Source: Fervidibacter canadensis (GTDB lineage Bacteria > Armatimonadota > Fervidibacteria > Fervidibacterales > Fervidibacteraceae). Taken from it: a stretch of 64,000 nt of DNA. How positions within the stretch are numbered: the first letter of the stretch is position 1; each line of letters opens with the position of its first letter. This document shows positions 26,464 through 33,589 of the stretch, in pieces. The notes under the pieces were generated by a model, which worked only from the letters and a program-made list of their open reading frames with translations, was not told where the DNA came from and did no database searches. A program made the position numbers and the translations under genes. Location of the stretch: the NCBI GenBank assembly GCA_041446545.1, contig JBGOEJ010000014.1, positions 1 through 64,000 on the forward strand. The letters are read 5' to 3'.

Positions 26464-26930
26464 CAACTCCCTGCCAAAAGTTGGCGCATCAAGTTCGCCA
26501 TCTCCATCGCCGTCATCGCTGCCTCAAAGCCCCGATTGCCCGCCTTCGCTCCCGCCCGCTCCAACGCTTGCTCCAAAGTGTCCGCCGTGACGACCCCGAA
26601 AATTGTCGGCACGCTTGTTTCCAAAGCGACTTGAGCAATCCCTTTCGCTGCCTCGCTGGCGACATATTCAAAGTGCGGCGTGTCGCCCCGAAGGATGCAA
26701 CCGAGACAAATCACGGCGTCAAAAGCGCCGCTTTGCGCCAACCGCTTGGCAACGAGCGGGATTTCAAAGGAGCCGGGCACATAGACGACGGTGATGGCGT
26801 TTTCGTCGGCGCCATGCCGCCGCAACGCATCCAACGCCCCTTCCAACAGGCGCTGAGTGACGAGGCTATTGAAACGGCTGACGACGATGGCAAAACGCAA
26901 CCCCTGCGCCGTCAATTGCCCTTCCACCAC
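26463..26930 (-). CDS. ribH: 6,7-dimethyl-8-ribityllumazine synthase
   Basis: RibH condenses 5-amino-6-ribitylaminouracil with dihydroxybutanone phosphate in riboflavin synthesis; it forms icosahedral or pentameric shells. About 155 residues include RFAIVVSRFNSLVTQRLLEGAL, VPGSFEIPLVAKRL, the CLGCILRGDTPHFEYVA active-site loop with catalytic His, and PTIFGVVTADTLEQALERAG. The start is uncertain: a TTG at 26939 is too close to AAGGAG, so the GTG at 26930 is preferred. No other rib gene is nearby. It sits downstream of the hicBA pairs and upstream of DUF6807. Confidence 0.93.
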   Translation of the reverse strand: MVEGQLTAQGLRFAIVVSRFNSLVTQRLLEGALDALRRHGADENAITVVYVPGSFEIPLVAKRLAQSGAFDAVICLGCILRGDTPHFEYVASEAAKGIAQVALETSVPTIFGVVTADTLEQALERAGAKAGNRGFEAAMTAMEMANLMRQLLAGS

Positions 26931-26950
26931 TTTTGGCAATCTCCTTCACC

Positions 26951-27184
26951 TCACTGTCGCCTGATGCGCTCAAACTCTTCGGGCGTTAAGCCCACATCCC
27001 GCAAGATTTTGCCCAAGGTGCTTTTGGGAACATCCCTGCCAGGATGAATGGGCACAGTCGTCCATCGCCCGTCAGGATGCTGATAGACCGCATGGCTGCC
27101 ACTCTGACGGATGCACCGAAATCCCAATCGCTCCAGCACCCGCACAATTTCCTGCGGGCGTGTCGGTCGCAACTTAGACAACAA
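26951..27184 (-). CDS. hicA: HicA-like mRNA interferase toxin, copy 1
   Basis: This protein of about 77 residues has the HicA double-stranded-RNA-binding-like fold: RPQEIVRVLERLGFRCIRQSGSHAVYQHPDGR, with the catalytic His in GSH, then TVPIHPGRDVPKSTLGKILRDVGLTPEEF. No ATG is available. The start is probably TTG at 27184 or 27181, inside the last codons of the hicB gene, which implies translational coupling. It is intact, unlike the second copy at 27415. RNA cleavage is inferred from family. Confidence 0.85.
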   Translation of the reverse strand: MLSKLRPTRPQEIVRVLERLGFRCIRQSGSHAVYQHPDGRWTTVPIHPGRDVPKSTLGKILRDVGLTPEEFERIRRQ

Positions 27185-27398
27185 CTTCCACCTCTTGCAC
27201 CTGCACTTCGGTCGGCAACGGTTCACCCAATTGACGGCGCGCTTCAATATGCAAGCGGATAGCGTCCTTGATGTTCTCCAACGCCTCTTCAAGGGTGTAG
27301 CCGTAACTGTGGCAGCCTTGAAGGACAGGGCATTCCACGACGAACACGCCCTCTTCGTCTCGCTCAATGATGACAGGCAACCGAAAAACTTGCGCCAT
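27174..27398 (-). CDS. hicB: HicB-like antitoxin, copy 1
   Basis: This antitoxin of about 74 residues has the partial RNase H-like HicB fold: AQVFRLPVIIERDEEGVFVVECPVLQGCHSYGYTLEEALENIKDAI. No clear C-terminal DNA-binding domain is present, which places it with the short HicB type. The ATG at 27398 is preceded by GGTGACCTTT. The stop overlaps the hicA start. It is about 39 bases upstream-adjacent to a second hicBA module with near-identical central sequence. Confidence 0.88.
   Translation of the reverse strand: MAQVFRLPVIIERDEEGVFVVECPVLQGCHSYGYTLEEALENIKDAIRLHIEARRQLGEPLPTEVQVQEVEVVV
27271..27314 (-). repeat. 44-bp perfect repeat between tandem hicB genes
   Basis: Bases 27271-27314 are identical to 27733-27776. 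They encode the Cys-His-Ser-Tyr-Gly-Tyr-Thr-Leu-Glu-Glu-Ala-Leu-Glu-Asn-Ile region of both HicB proteins. Strong identity continues with a few mismatches on either side, showing a tandem duplication of the whole module. Confidence 0.9.
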
Positions 27399-27414
27399 AA
27401 AGGTCACCATCCCT

Positions 27415-27646
27415 TCACTGCCGTCGCAATCGCTCAAACTCTTCGGGCGTTAAGCCCACGTCCCGCAAGATTTTGCGCAAGGTGCCGACAGGTAAATCCT
27501 TGCCAGGATGCAAAGGAACGACCGTGCGCCGACCGTCGGGATGGCGGTAAGTGGCATGGCTGCCCTTTTGATGTGTTCGCAATGAAACCCAACCGCTCAA
27601 GGATGCGCACCAGTTCATCGGGACGGATGGGACGCAATTTGGACAA
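27415..27646 (-). pseudogene. hicA: Frameshifted hicA toxin, copy 2
   Basis: The N-terminal half (SKLRPIRPDELVRILERLGFIANTSK) and C-terminal half (QKGSHATYRHPDGRRTVVPL and onward) of a HicA protein lie in different frames. From the TTG at 27646 to the stop the length is 232 bases, exactly one base more than the 77-codon equivalent of copy 1. Removing one A from the AAAA run near 27568-27571 would restore a full HicA with GSH catalytic motif. Either the toxin is inactivated, or this is a sequencing indel or programmed slip. Confidence 0.85.
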
Positions 27647-27860
27647 GGACTTCCACCTCGCGCCAATCCGCCGACAAAGGCGGTTCGCCGTGCGCCACCC
27701 GTTCCTCAATGCACAACTGAATGGCTTCCCGAATGTTCTCCAACGCCTCTTCAAGGGTGTAGCCGTAACTGTGGCAACCTTGGATGACGGGACACTCCAC
27801 GATGAACACGCCGTCTTCGTCCCGCTCAATGATGACGGGCAGCCGAAAAACTTGCACCAT
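27615..27860 (-). CDS. hicB: HicB-like antitoxin, copy 2
   Basis: This antitoxin of about 81 residues is a paralogue of copy 1: VQVFRLPVIIERDEDGVFIVECPVIQGCHSYGYTLEEALENIREAI. The ATG at 27860 follows GGTGACCTTT. In copy 1 a TAA ends the gene at the hicA start. Here the equivalent codon reads through, adding a short tail (QIASHPSR) and making a 32-base overlap with the broken hicA. The antitoxin itself looks intact. It is the first gene downstream of ilvC. Confidence 0.85.
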   Translation of the reverse strand: MVQVFRLPVIIERDEDGVFIVECPVIQGCHSYGYTLEEALENIREAIQLCIEERVAHGEPPLSADWREVEVLVQIASHPSR

Positions 27861-27908
27861 AAAGGTCACCGTCCTTTGCGGCGCGATGTCGCCTAAAGGC
27901 GCGTTCGC

Positions 27909-28985
27909 TCACCGTCCTGTCTCTTGCTCTTGCCGCTTGACGGGGACAGGTTCGCGCTCTTTGATGACTTGGTTGGCAGGGATGCGTTGCTGTGCCTGTT
28001 GCAACCAAGGCATCATTTGCCTCAGTTGAGCACCGATGCGCTCAATGAGGTGCTGGCTCTGGCGGGTCAATTCGGCGTGGAAGACAGGGCGACCCGCTTG
28101 GTTCTCCAAAATCCACTCACGGGCGAACTGACCGCTGCGGATTTCCTCCAAGATTTGCTTCATTGCCTTGCGCGTCTCCTCACCGATGACCCGACGCCCC
28201 CGCGTCACATCGCCATATTTGGCGGTGTCGCTAATCCAGTAGCGCATCCCACTGATGCCTTGGGCGTAAATCAAGTCCACGATGAGTTTGAGTTCGTGCA
28301 GGCACTCAAAGTAGGCGACTTCGGGCTGATAGCCTGCTTCCACCAGCGTCTCAAAGCCCGCCCGAATCAGTTCCGTCACGCCCCCGCACAACACGCATTG
28401 CTCGCCAAACAAATCCGTTTCCGTCTCCTCGGCAAAAGTCGTCTCTATGACACCCGCTTTCGTGGCACCCAAGCCTTTGGCGTAAGCGAGGGCGATTTGT
28501 TTGGCTTTTCCCGTGTAGTCCTGATGGACAGCGATGAGGGCAGGGACGCCTTTGCCCTCCACGAACATTTGCCGCACCAAGTTGCCTGGACCCTTTGGAG
28601 CGACCATGACAACATCAACGGTCAAGGGTGGGACGATTTGGCGGTAATGGATGTTGAAGCCATGCGCAAAAAGCAGTGCCACACCGTCGCGCAGATGGGG
28701 CGCAACTTGTTCGCGATACAAAGCGGGCATCTCTGTGTCGGGCACCATCAAAGCGATGACATCGGCTTGACGAACGGCGTCGGGAATTTCCATCGGCGTC
28801 AACCCGTCGGCTTGAACGCGCTCCCAACTTCGGCTGCCTTTGCGCAACCCGACGACGACTTTGACGCCGCTATCCCGCAAGTTTTGGGCGTGGGCGTGCC
28901 CTTGACTTCCGTAGCCGATAACAGCAACCGTCTTGCCTTCCAGCGGTTGCAAACTGGCATCCTTGTCGTAGTAGATGACCGCCAT
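27909..28985 (-). CDS. ilvC: Ketol-acid reductoisomerase (class I)
   Basis: IlvC converts acetolactate or acetohydroxybutyrate to dihydroxy acids in valine, leucine and isoleucine synthesis, using NADPH and Mg. The 358 residues start at ATG 28985 after AAGGAGGCGGCTCAG. The Rossmann motif is VIGYGSQGHAHAQNLRDSG, and the VGLRKGSRSW loop has the Arg and Ser expected for NADPH preference. The knotted C-terminal domain has GPGNLVRQMFVEGKGVP, AEETETDLFGEQ and MRYWISDTAKYGD. A short Lys/Glu/Gln-rich tail extends beyond the normal class I length. No other ilv gene is adjacent. Confidence 0.97.
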   Translation of the reverse strand: MAVIYYDKDASLQPLEGKTVAVIGYGSQGHAHAQNLRDSGVKVVVGLRKGSRSWERVQADGLTPMEIPDAVRQADVIALMVPDTEMPALYREQVAPHLRDGVALLFAHGFNIHYRQIVPPLTVDVVMVAPKGPGNLVRQMFVEGKGVPALIAVHQDYTGKAKQIALAYAKGLGATKAGVIETTFAEETETDLFGEQCVLCGGVTELIRAGFETLVEAGYQPEVAYFECLHELKLIVDLIYAQGISGMRYWISDTAKYGDVTRGRRVIGEETRKAMKQILEEIRSGQFAREWILENQAGRPVFHAELTRQSQHLIERIGAQLRQMMPWLQQAQQRIPANQVIKEREPVPVKRQEQETGR

Positions 28986-28998
28986 CTGAGCCGCCTCC

Positions 28999-29036
28999 TT
29001 GCAAGGATTACCTCGGTGACCAAAATGCCTTTGCAA
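28999..29036 (-). promoter_or_regulatory. Leader hairpin touching the ilvC ribosome binding site
   Basis: In the minus-strand leader, TTGCAAAGG (29036-29028) can pair with CCTTGCAA (29006-28999) with one bulged A. The 3' arm runs into the AAGGAGG site of ilvC, so folding could limit initiation. It may be chance. Confidence 0.3.
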
Positions 29037-29133
29037 TTTTGGCACGCATCGGTAAATTCCAATGCGGGTGTTTCGGAAAGTCTTGGGATAGGTTTTGGGC
29101 GTCGTGGCAACTCGCCCTTCTTTTTGACCAATC

Positions 29134-29155
29134 AATCGCTATTCGCCAGTCGCTG
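29134..29155. repeat. CCAGTCGCT-family repeat upstream of ilvC and the kinase gene
   Basis: CAATCGCTATTCGCCAGTCG then CT lies in the 248-base divergent region between ilvC and the galactokinase-family gene. It resembles the copies at 19528 and 44361. Apart from this and the leader hairpin, I see no clear regulatory site in 28986-29233. Confidence 0.75.
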
Positions 29156-29233
29156 CCGTTTTCATTTGCGATGCGATAGGGTTGTCGTTGCGTCACGGTT
29201 TCTTTGCACTCAAACTGATGCGGGTGACCCTTA

Positions 29234-30847
29234 ATGAGCCCGTTGAGGGAGTGGCTGAAGTGGCTGGAAAGTTTTGAATGGCAGCGTTGGGCAAAAGGCG
29301 TCTACGGCGCCGCAGGGATTGGTCGCTTGCCTGCTTTTCGCAGGTTGCTTTTGACGGCTGCCGACAGGTTAGGGCTTGACCCTTCCATCTTTCTCGTCCG
29401 CTCGCCTGGGCGGCTCAATTTGATGGGTCGGCACATTGACCATCGGGGCGGTTTCGTCCATCCCATCGCTTTGCCCCGCGAAGTTTTGCTGGCGGTTCAA
29501 CCCCGCGATGACGACTTGGTCGCCATCTATCACACCCAACCTACTGCCTTCCCGTCGCACTTTTTCCGCTTCGGCGAAGTGGCGCCCCCAAAACCGATGG
29601 GCGTGGACGAATGGGAGCGTTGGACGCGCCAGAAAGCGATGGAGCGAAAAGGAGCGGGTTGGGCGATTTACGCCGAAGCCGCTGCTGCCACCCTCGTCAA
29701 CTGGCATGCTACCTTAGGCATCCCGTCAGTGAACGAGTTGCGGGGCATCAACGCCGTCGTGGACGGCGACATCCCGCCCGAAGCGGGGCTCAGTTCCTCG
29801 TCGGCGTTGTTCGTCGCTTTTTTGCTGGCATTGTTGCACCGCAACACTGCCATCCCGCCACGCCCATCTCACCTTTCCCTCGCCGAACTTTGTGGCTATG
29901 GCGAATGGTTCGTCGGGACGCGGGGTGGGGCAGGCGACCACGCCGCTATCTTGCTGGCGCAGCGGGGCAAAGTGTTGCGCGTCGGCTTTTTCCCGATGAC
30001 GGTTGAGACGCTGCCTTTCCCCGATGACCTTTGCCTGCTGGTGATGGACAGTGGCGAGCGCGCCCACAAAGCCAGTGGCGTCCGCCGTGAGTTCAACTTG
30101 CGGATTGCTGCCTACGAAGTCGGGATGATGCTTTGGCACGAACGCTTTCCCGACTTGCGTGACCGCTTGCAGCACCTTCGCGATGCGGCGCCGAAGCGTT
30201 TGGGCTCATCGGCACTAACTTATCGCCTGTTGCGGGCGTTGCCCGAACAGATTTCCTTTGGCGAACTGTCAAGGGCGCTTCCCCATCGCGCTGCCGACCT
30301 TTCCCGCCTCGCCGCCAGTTGCGATGCGTTATCGCCATCGGAAATGGAGCGCACTTTCATAGAGCCTCGCGGGGTCTGTTGGTTCGGCATCGCCGAATGT
30401 GAGCGAAGCGAACGGTTCGCTGAGGCACTGCAGAAAGGCGACGCTGCGCATCTTGGCGAACTGATGACCTTGAGCCACGACGGCGACCGAGTGGCGCGTT
30501 GGCGAGAGAGCGTCAGCGAACCCTTCCGTTTTCCGACCGACGAAGCGCAACTTATTCGCGTGGAGGCGGAAGGGGTGCCGATGTGGCGGCAAGCAGGCAG
30601 TTACCGCTGCAGCACGCCTGCGTTGGACTTTTTGGTGGACGCCGCCCTTCAAGCGGGGGCGTTGGGGGCGCAATTGAGCGGGGCGGGTTTGGGCGGATGC
30701 GTGATGGCGCTTGCCCATCGCAACGACGCTGAACGCATTGCTCATCAAGTCACTGACGCTTATGCAAAAGTTTTGGGGCGCAAGGTCACTTGGTTCATCG
30801 CCGAGCCGTGCGATGGGGCAGAAGCGTTGAGCGCTCCGCCAGAATGA
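29234..30847 (+). CDS. Galactokinase-family GHMP sugar kinase
   Basis: This 537-residue GHMP kinase is related to GalK but longer. It has motif 1 SPGRLNLMGRHIDHRGG (about residues 55-71), the ATP loop DIPPEAGLSSSSALFVAF, the segment GTRGGAGDHAAILLAQRG with a predicted catalytic Asp, and motif 3 AQLSGAGLGGCVMAL. In GalK motif 1 reads G-E-H-x-D-Y; here Arg and His replace the Glu and Tyr near the sugar. The sugar may therefore not be galactose. A galT gene is 19 kb away. The DUF2227 gene follows by 22 bases. Confidence 0.8.
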   Translation: MSPLREWLKWLESFEWQRWAKGVYGAAGIGRLPAFRRLLLTAADRLGLDPSIFLVRSPGRLNLMGRHIDHRGGFVHPIALPREVLLAVQPRDDDLVAIYHTQPTAFPSHFFRFGEVAPPKPMGVDEWERWTRQKAMERKGAGWAIYAEAAAATLVNWHATLGIPSVNELRGINAVVDGDIPPEAGLSSSSALFVAFLLALLHRNTAIPPRPSHLSLAELCGYGEWFVGTRGGAGDHAAILLAQRGKVLRVGFFPMTVETLPFPDDLCLLVMDSGERAHKASGVRREFNLRIAAYEVGMMLWHERFPDLRDRLQHLRDAAPKRLGSSALTYRLLRALPEQISFGELSRALPHRAADLSRLAASCDALSPSEMERTFIEPRGVCWFGIAECERSERFAEALQKGDAAHLGELMTLSHDGDRVARWRESVSEPFRFPTDEAQLIRVEAEGVPMWRQAGSYRCSTPALDFLVDAALQAGALGAQLSGAGLGGCVMALAHRNDAERIAHQVTDAYAKVLGRKVTWFIAEPCDGAEALSAPPE

Positions 30848-30869
30848 ATTTCACCGACAAAACGGGGGG

Positions 30870-31325
30870 ATGGAATTGCCATCGGGGCGTGTCCACGAAG
30901 TTGTCAACCTCATCGTGTTGCCGCCAACCCTTTACGCATTGCCTAATGGCTGGTCTAAACTGGCTTTCGCTGCCGGCTACCTTGTCGGGACTTTCTGGCT
31001 GACGCCCGATTTGGATTTGGCGACGAGCCGTCCCGCAAGGCGGTGGGGAGTGCTCCGCCTTTTGTGGCTGCCTTATGCGTGGCTGTTTCCCCATCGGGGT
31101 GTCTCCCATCGCCCTTTATTGGGCGCCTTAACGCGCTTGCTTTACTTGGCGGCATTGGGTGGGTTGGGTTTATGGGCGTTAGACCGACTGGGTTACCATT
31201 GGCAACCCAGTTTCACCCTCGGTCGCAGTTGGCTCAGTTTCTTTGCAGGTTTGCTCCTCGCTGATGGCTTGCATTTGTTGCTGGATGCGTTGACGACAAG
31301 AAGGTCAAAGCATCGCCGCCGCTAA
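30870..31325 (+). CDS. DUF2227 predicted metal-binding membrane protein
   Basis: This 151-residue protein matches DUF2227. Putative metal ligands are spread through SGRVHEVVNLIVLPP, LTPDLDLATSRP, WLFPHRGVSHRPLLG and LADGLHLLLDAL; the Asp and His residues recall YdjM/membrane-bound metal hydrolases. Three or four hydrophobic helices are visible. The family is uncharacterised, so a membrane-embedded hydrolase is only a guess. It lies between the kinase and nucleoside transporter genes on the same strand. Confidence 0.8.
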   Translation: MELPSGRVHEVVNLIVLPPTLYALPNGWSKLAFAAGYLVGTFWLTPDLDLATSRPARRWGVLRLLWLPYAWLFPHRGVSHRPLLGALTRLLYLAALGGLGLWALDRLGYHWQPSFTLGRSWLSFFAGLLLADGLHLLLDALTTRRSKHRRR

Positions 31326-31381
31326 GTGACCTATCGCGGCGGTTCGCTTAAACATGAGCACAGCGGAATGGGGGGAGCGAG

Positions 31382-32971
31382 ATGTATCGCTTCGTCAGTC
31401 TGCTCGGCGTTTTCGGGTTGCTGTTGATCGCATGGCTTTTGAGCGAAGACAAAAGACGCATCCCTTGGCGGGTCATCGGTTGGGGCATCGGGTTGCAGGT
31501 GCTCTTTGCCCTCTTCATCCTCAAGACGCCGATAGGCTTGGCGATTTTTGATGCGACGCGCCTTTTTGTCAACCGCATCTTGGACTTCACCGTCGCGGGG
31601 GCTTCTTTCGTCTTTGGTTCGTTGGCGCTCAATCCCAACAACCCAGAACACCTTCGCTACGGTCAGCCGATGGGCTTCTTTTTCTTTTTCGGCGCTTTGC
31701 CGACCATCATCTTTTTCGCCTCCTTGATGTCCCTCCTGTATCACTTGGGTCTCATGCAAAAAGTCGTGCAAGCCGTCGCGTGGGTGATGGTGCGGACGAT
31801 GGACACTTCTGGTGCGGAATCCTTGAACGCCGCCGCCAACATTTTCGTCGGTCAAACGGAAGCGCCCCTCGTCGTCAAGCCATATTTGGCGCAAATGACG
31901 AAGAGCGAATTAATGGCGGTGATGGCGGTGGGGTTTGCGACGATCGCCAGCGGCGTCTTCGCCGTTTACGCCAGCATGGGCGTGGATGCGGGGCATTTGC
32001 TGGCTGCCTCTGTGATGAGTGCTCCTGCCGCGTTGGTCATGGCGAAACTGATGTGCCCAGAAACGGGAGAGCCGTTAACGAAAGGGACAGTGCGGCTCAA
32101 AGTGGAGCGGACGACGGTCAACATCATTGACGCCGCCGCCACAGGGGCGGCGGACGGGATGCGCTTGATGCTCAATGTCGGGGCGATGCTCATCGCTTTC
32201 TTGGGTTTGTTGGCGATGGTCAACTATGCGTTGGGCGTCTTGGATTCCTTCGTCATGCAAAGGCTGCTTCAACGCCCACCCATCGGGCTGAACTTGGACA
32301 TGGTGTTGGGTTGGCTTTTTACGCCCCTTGCGGCGATGCTGGGGTTTGAGTGGCGGGATGTGCCGAAGATGGCAGCGATTTTGGGGACGCAAATTGCTGC
32401 CAATGAATTTGTCGCCTACACCAAACTCGTTGCCCTTAAAGATGTCATCTCGCCTCGTTCCTTCACGCTGGCGACTTACGCCCTCTGCGGTTTCGCTAAC
32501 TTCGGCAGCATCGCCATCCAGTTGGGAGGCATCGGGGCGATGGTGCCCGAGCGACGGCAAGATTTGGCGCGGTTGGGGCTGCGGGCGATGGTCGCAGGGG
32601 CTTTGGCATGTTACCTGACGGCGACGATTGCGGGCATCCTTATCAGCGACCATGAAGCCGAATGGCGCTACCTTTTGGAGGTTCGCCAGCGCGCCGAACG
32701 GGTGAAAGTTCTGGTGCAACCGCGCCGCATCGTCCTCAAGTTCGTCCGAAGCGATGACCCTCAAGAGCGAGAAGTTGCTCATGAAGTTTTGACGAAATTG
32801 CGCCAGCGGGCGGAGCAACTTTGGCGGGAGACGGAGGCGAAGGCGCAAAGGCTATTGAAGCAAGGCAAAAAAGACGAAGCCGTTCGCCTCTACGACCAAC
32901 TTGCCCAAATCATCGCCTTCCCTGAATGGGCAAAGAAAGCAAGACAAGCAGCACAGGCTTTGGGACACTGA
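31382..32971 (+). CDS. CNT-family nucleoside transporter with cytosolic C-terminal extension
   Basis: This 529-residue concentrative nucleoside transporter has the CNT signatures: GALPTIIFFASLMSLLYHLG, ESLNAAANIFVGQTEAPLVVKPYL (the Gln-Thr-Glu substrate motif), GFATIASGVFAVYASMG and LGTQIAANEFVAYTKL. Residues 1-420 cover the transporter. The last 110 residues (EWRYLLEVRQRAERV to the end) are soluble, helical and end in a single TPR-like hairpin (KQGKKDEAVRLYDQLAQIIAFPEW). This tail is unusual for CNT proteins. The ATG follows GGGGGAGCGAG. Confidence 0.9.
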   Translation: MYRFVSLLGVFGLLLIAWLLSEDKRRIPWRVIGWGIGLQVLFALFILKTPIGLAIFDATRLFVNRILDFTVAGASFVFGSLALNPNNPEHLRYGQPMGFFFFFGALPTIIFFASLMSLLYHLGLMQKVVQAVAWVMVRTMDTSGAESLNAAANIFVGQTEAPLVVKPYLAQMTKSELMAVMAVGFATIASGVFAVYASMGVDAGHLLAASVMSAPAALVMAKLMCPETGEPLTKGTVRLKVERTTVNIIDAAATGAADGMRLMLNVGAMLIAFLGLLAMVNYALGVLDSFVMQRLLQRPPIGLNLDMVLGWLFTPLAAMLGFEWRDVPKMAAILGTQIAANEFVAYTKLVALKDVISPRSFTLATYALCGFANFGSIAIQLGGIGAMVPERRQDLARLGLRAMVAGALACYLTATIAGILISDHEAEWRYLLEVRQRAERVKVLVQPRRIVLKFVRSDDPQEREVAHEVLTKLRQRAEQLWRETEAKAQRLLKQGKKDEAVRLYDQLAQIIAFPEWAKKARQAAQALGH

Positions 32972-33046
32972 GACCGAAAAGGTTATAGCGGCTATTAGCC
33001 GTAGCAGGCAAAAAGATGGCTGAGCCTTAGCGGGGGAGAAAAAGGG

Positions 33047-33088
33047 CGAAAGTGGTGGGGAAATGCCTCATTTTGCCCCTTTCGTTTT
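33047..33088 (+). terminator. Terminator-like hairpin after the CNT gene
   Basis: CGAAAG (33047-33052) can pair with CTTTCG (33079-33084), with further GGG/CCC and AAATG/CATTT pairing inside, followed by TTTT (33085-33088). It is imperfect, with internal bulges. The rest of 32972-33222 is a leader of about 130 bases for the cold-shock gene with no other recognised element. Confidence 0.45.
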
Positions 33089-33222
33089 GACCGCCGATGC
33101 GTCACCCTTTTGCCTGACGCTTTCGGTCGTCGTTGTCGTGGCGGCACCGAACTGAGGAAGTCGGACGCCGCTGACGAAGGCGCACCGGGAAGCGAAATCT
33201 CACAAGGAGGTTCGGTGCTGTC

Positions 33223-33447
33223 ATGGCAAAGCACCAAGGGACGGTCAAGTGGTTCAACGAATCAAAAGGCTACGGTTTCATCGCCTGCGACGATGGGACA
33301 GAAGCCTTCGTCCATTACTCCGCCATTGAAGGGCGTGGCTTCCGCACCCTTCGGCAAGGTGACCGCGTTGAGTTGGAAGTGTCGCCTTCTCCCAAGGGTC
33401 TGCGAGCGGAGAAAGTGCGCGTCCTCAAGAACGGTGATTGGATGTAA
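33223..33447 (+). CDS. csp: Cold-shock domain RNA chaperone
   Basis: This 74-residue single OB-fold protein has both RNP motifs: KWFNESKGYGFI (RNP1) and EAFVHYSAI (RNP2). It destabilises RNA secondary structure and binds single-stranded nucleic acid. ATG 33223 follows AAGGAGGTTCGGTGCTGTC. A long upstream untranslated region and a strong terminator downstream indicate a monocistronic gene. Confidence 0.97.
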   Translation: MAKHQGTVKWFNESKGYGFIACDDGTEAFVHYSAIEGRGFRTLRQGDRVELEVSPSPKGLRAEKVRVLKNGDWM

Positions 33448-33472
33448 ACGAGCGGGCTAACCCGCTTTGGTG

Positions 33473-33529
33473 CTGACCGCCCAACACGGTCGCCGATAAG
33501 GTGACGGTCGTTGGGCGGTCAGTTTTTTT
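33473..33529 (+). terminator. Rho-independent terminator after csp
   Basis: CTGACCGCCCAAC (33473-33485) pairs perfectly with GTTGGGCGGTCAG (33510-33522), with additional internal pairing in the loop (GTCGCC with GGTGAC), followed directly by TTTTTTT (33523-33529). It ends the csp transcript. Confidence 0.95.
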
Positions 33530-33589
33530 GATGGGTTGCGTGCTATCCTTTTGCTCACGAATCGCTTGCGATGGGGGAAGGAAACAACA

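Noticed and set aside
25600..26634. 344-codon plus-strand frame over DUF6807 and ribH
   Set aside because: It spans two well-supported minus-strand genes and has no family signature.
27924..29234. 436-codon frame antisense to ilvC
   Set aside because: ilvC on the other strand is a textbook ketol-acid reductoisomerase with its own ribosome binding site.
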